Shown one piece after another: positions 5,827 through 6,746 of a stretch of 6,746 nt of DNA (the stretch's first letter is position 1; each line of letters begins with the position of its first letter). Source of the stretch: Candidatus Gastranaerophilales bacterium (GTDB lineage: Bacteria > Cyanobacteriota > Vampirovibrionia > Gastranaerophilales > Gastranaerophilaceae); assembly GCA_947628355.1 (NCBI GenBank), contig CANQZO010000109.1, positions 1-6,746 of the forward strand, given 5' to 3'. The position numbers were made by a program, and so were the translations under genes. Under the pieces are notes generated by a model. The model saw nothing but the letters and a program-made list of their open reading frames with translations. It made no database searches and was not told where the DNA came from.

Positions 5827-6746
5827 GTGGCATTATTTGAGGATGACCTGGAAGAAGAACAGGAAGAACAAGAGGAAAATTGTTATCTTAACGATCCTTA
5901 TAAGGGCATCAGTCTGATAAAAAGGCTACTTTTTAAAAGCGATCAAAAAGACAAGTCAAATAAATTTGAAACTATTATTTTCAGAGAAATTTTTCCCATT
6001 TTGGCAGAACTGGAATGGGAAAATGAACTTGAGATTTATCATAAACTATCAAAAATCAATGATAAGTTGAAAGAACAAAATAGAATAAATATTATTGAAG
6101 GCAAAAAAGTTTTAGGAGTGGGCGGAAAATTCAGTGCCGGGAAATCTTCTTTTATTAATTCTATTACATCAGTGAATCTTCCTGAAGGACAAAGACCTAC
6201 TACTTCGATTGCAACTTATATAGTTGGGACAGGCTATAAGCAAAATATAGCTGTTTCTACCAATAATAATATTATTTATATTGACGATGAAGCTGTTGAA
6301 GCATTGACTCATAAGTTTTATGAAAAGTATAAAATCGGATTTTCGATGTTAGTTAAAAATCTTGTTATTTGTACTGCTGATTTTACTTATCCGAATATTG
6401 CTATTTTAGATACTCCGGGATACAGTAAAGCTGATGATGATAAGAAAAATGCGTTTTCAGATGCTTCAATGGCTAAAGAACAACTGAAAGCAGTTGACTA
6501 TCTGATATGGCTGGTGGACTCGGTACAGGGAGTAATTACCGAGAAAGATATAGAATTTATTTCATCTTTAAATATGTCTACTAAAATCTTGTTTGTATTT
6601 ACAAAGGCAGATCTTGAGCCACCTGAAAACCTTGATAAAAAACTCGAAAAGGCAAAGGAAATTCTTGATAGCAGTCTTAGTGATAAGGTATATAGTATTA
6701 TTGCTTATGATTCCTTTGAAGGAAAAACGGTAAAAGGAGAGGGAGT
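5827..6746 (+). CDS. Dynamin-family large GTPase, third of three (3' end outside window)
   Basis: The frame from GTG 5827 stays open for 306 complete codons to the window edge, so the gene is partial. The N-terminus is strikingly acidic (EDDLEEEQEEQEEN, residues 5-18). It is followed by a predicted helical extension to about residue 90, including the charged stretch around ELEWENELEIYHKLSKINDK. The G domain then begins: G1 GKFSAGKS at 100-107 (GVGGKFSAGKSSFINSI), G2 Thr in RPTTSIAT at 125-126, G3 DTPG at 195-198 (IAILDTPGYSKADDD) and G4 TKAD at 259-262 (LFVFTKADLEPP). All four elements are canonical, so GTP binding is expected. The gene starts 3 bases after the second GTPase with a strong GGAGG, making it the third member of the same operon. 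The C-terminal stalk and any membrane segment cannot be seen. Confidence 0.9.
   Translation, partial: MALFEDDLEEEQEEQEENCYLNDPYKGISLIKRLLFKSDQKDKSNKFETIIFREIFPILAELEWENELEIYHKLSKINDKLKEQNRINIIEGKKVLGVGGKFSAGKSSFINSITSVNLPEGQRPTTSIATYIVGTGYKQNIAVSTNNNIIYIDDEAVEALTHKFYEKYKIGFSMLVKNLVICTADFTYPNIAILDTPGYSKADDDKKNAFSDASMAKEQLKAVDYLIWLVDSVQGVITEKDIEFISSLNMSTKILFVFTKADLEPPENLDKKLEKAKEILDSSLSDKVYSIIAYDSFEGKTVKGEG

Overview
This is an AT-rich window (roughly one third G+C by eye). Its right three quarters carry a tight run of three consecutive dynamin-family large GTPase genes on the + strand. Its left part is genomic debris: a decayed IS5-type insertion sequence, a truncated gene tail that keeps its terminator, a broken small gene behind a good promoter, and a long AT-rich leader. 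The transposase remnant resembles the IS5-family transposases I associate with oral treponemes (Treponema denticola group). With the low G+C this makes a host-associated spirochete my first guess and a low-GC Firmicute the alternative. This is an inference from recall, not a search.

Layout: (1) 22-822, minus strand: IS5-family transposase pseudogene with at least three frameshifts, two in-frame stops and a catalytic Asp-to-Asn change. (2) 823-936: probable promoter-side end of that IS. (3) 937-1090: about 32 codons of a truncated reading frame, followed 4 nt later by an intact 13-bp intrinsic terminator. (4) 1096-1409: strong sigma70-type promoter followed by a small gene that looks broken by a stop and a frameshift. 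(5) 1410-1906: AT-rich interval with a second good promoter (1444-1472), a 32-codon hydrophobic ORF and an imperfect hairpin; probably the leader of the GTPase operon. (6) 1907-3562, 3583-5823 and 5827-beyond 6746: three dynamin-like GTPases, with 20 and 3 nt between genes.

The three GTPases all have recognisable G1, G2, G3 and G4 elements but differ strongly outside them. The first has a C-terminal hydrophobic segment that could be a membrane paddle. The second has a charged insertion of more than 100 residues between G2 and G3, a divergent G4 (SKLD) and a Trp/Cys/His-rich patch. The third has an acidic N-terminal tail and a helical extension before its G domain, and it runs off the window. 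Such an arrangement suggests a hetero-oligomeric membrane-remodelling machine. The closest published parallel I know is the leoABC operon of enterotoxigenic E. coli, which encodes three dynamin-like proteins; whether these are true orthologues cannot be decided here. The transposon-littered setting fits an accessory island, and a role in membrane protection, vesiculation or phage defence is possible but unproven.
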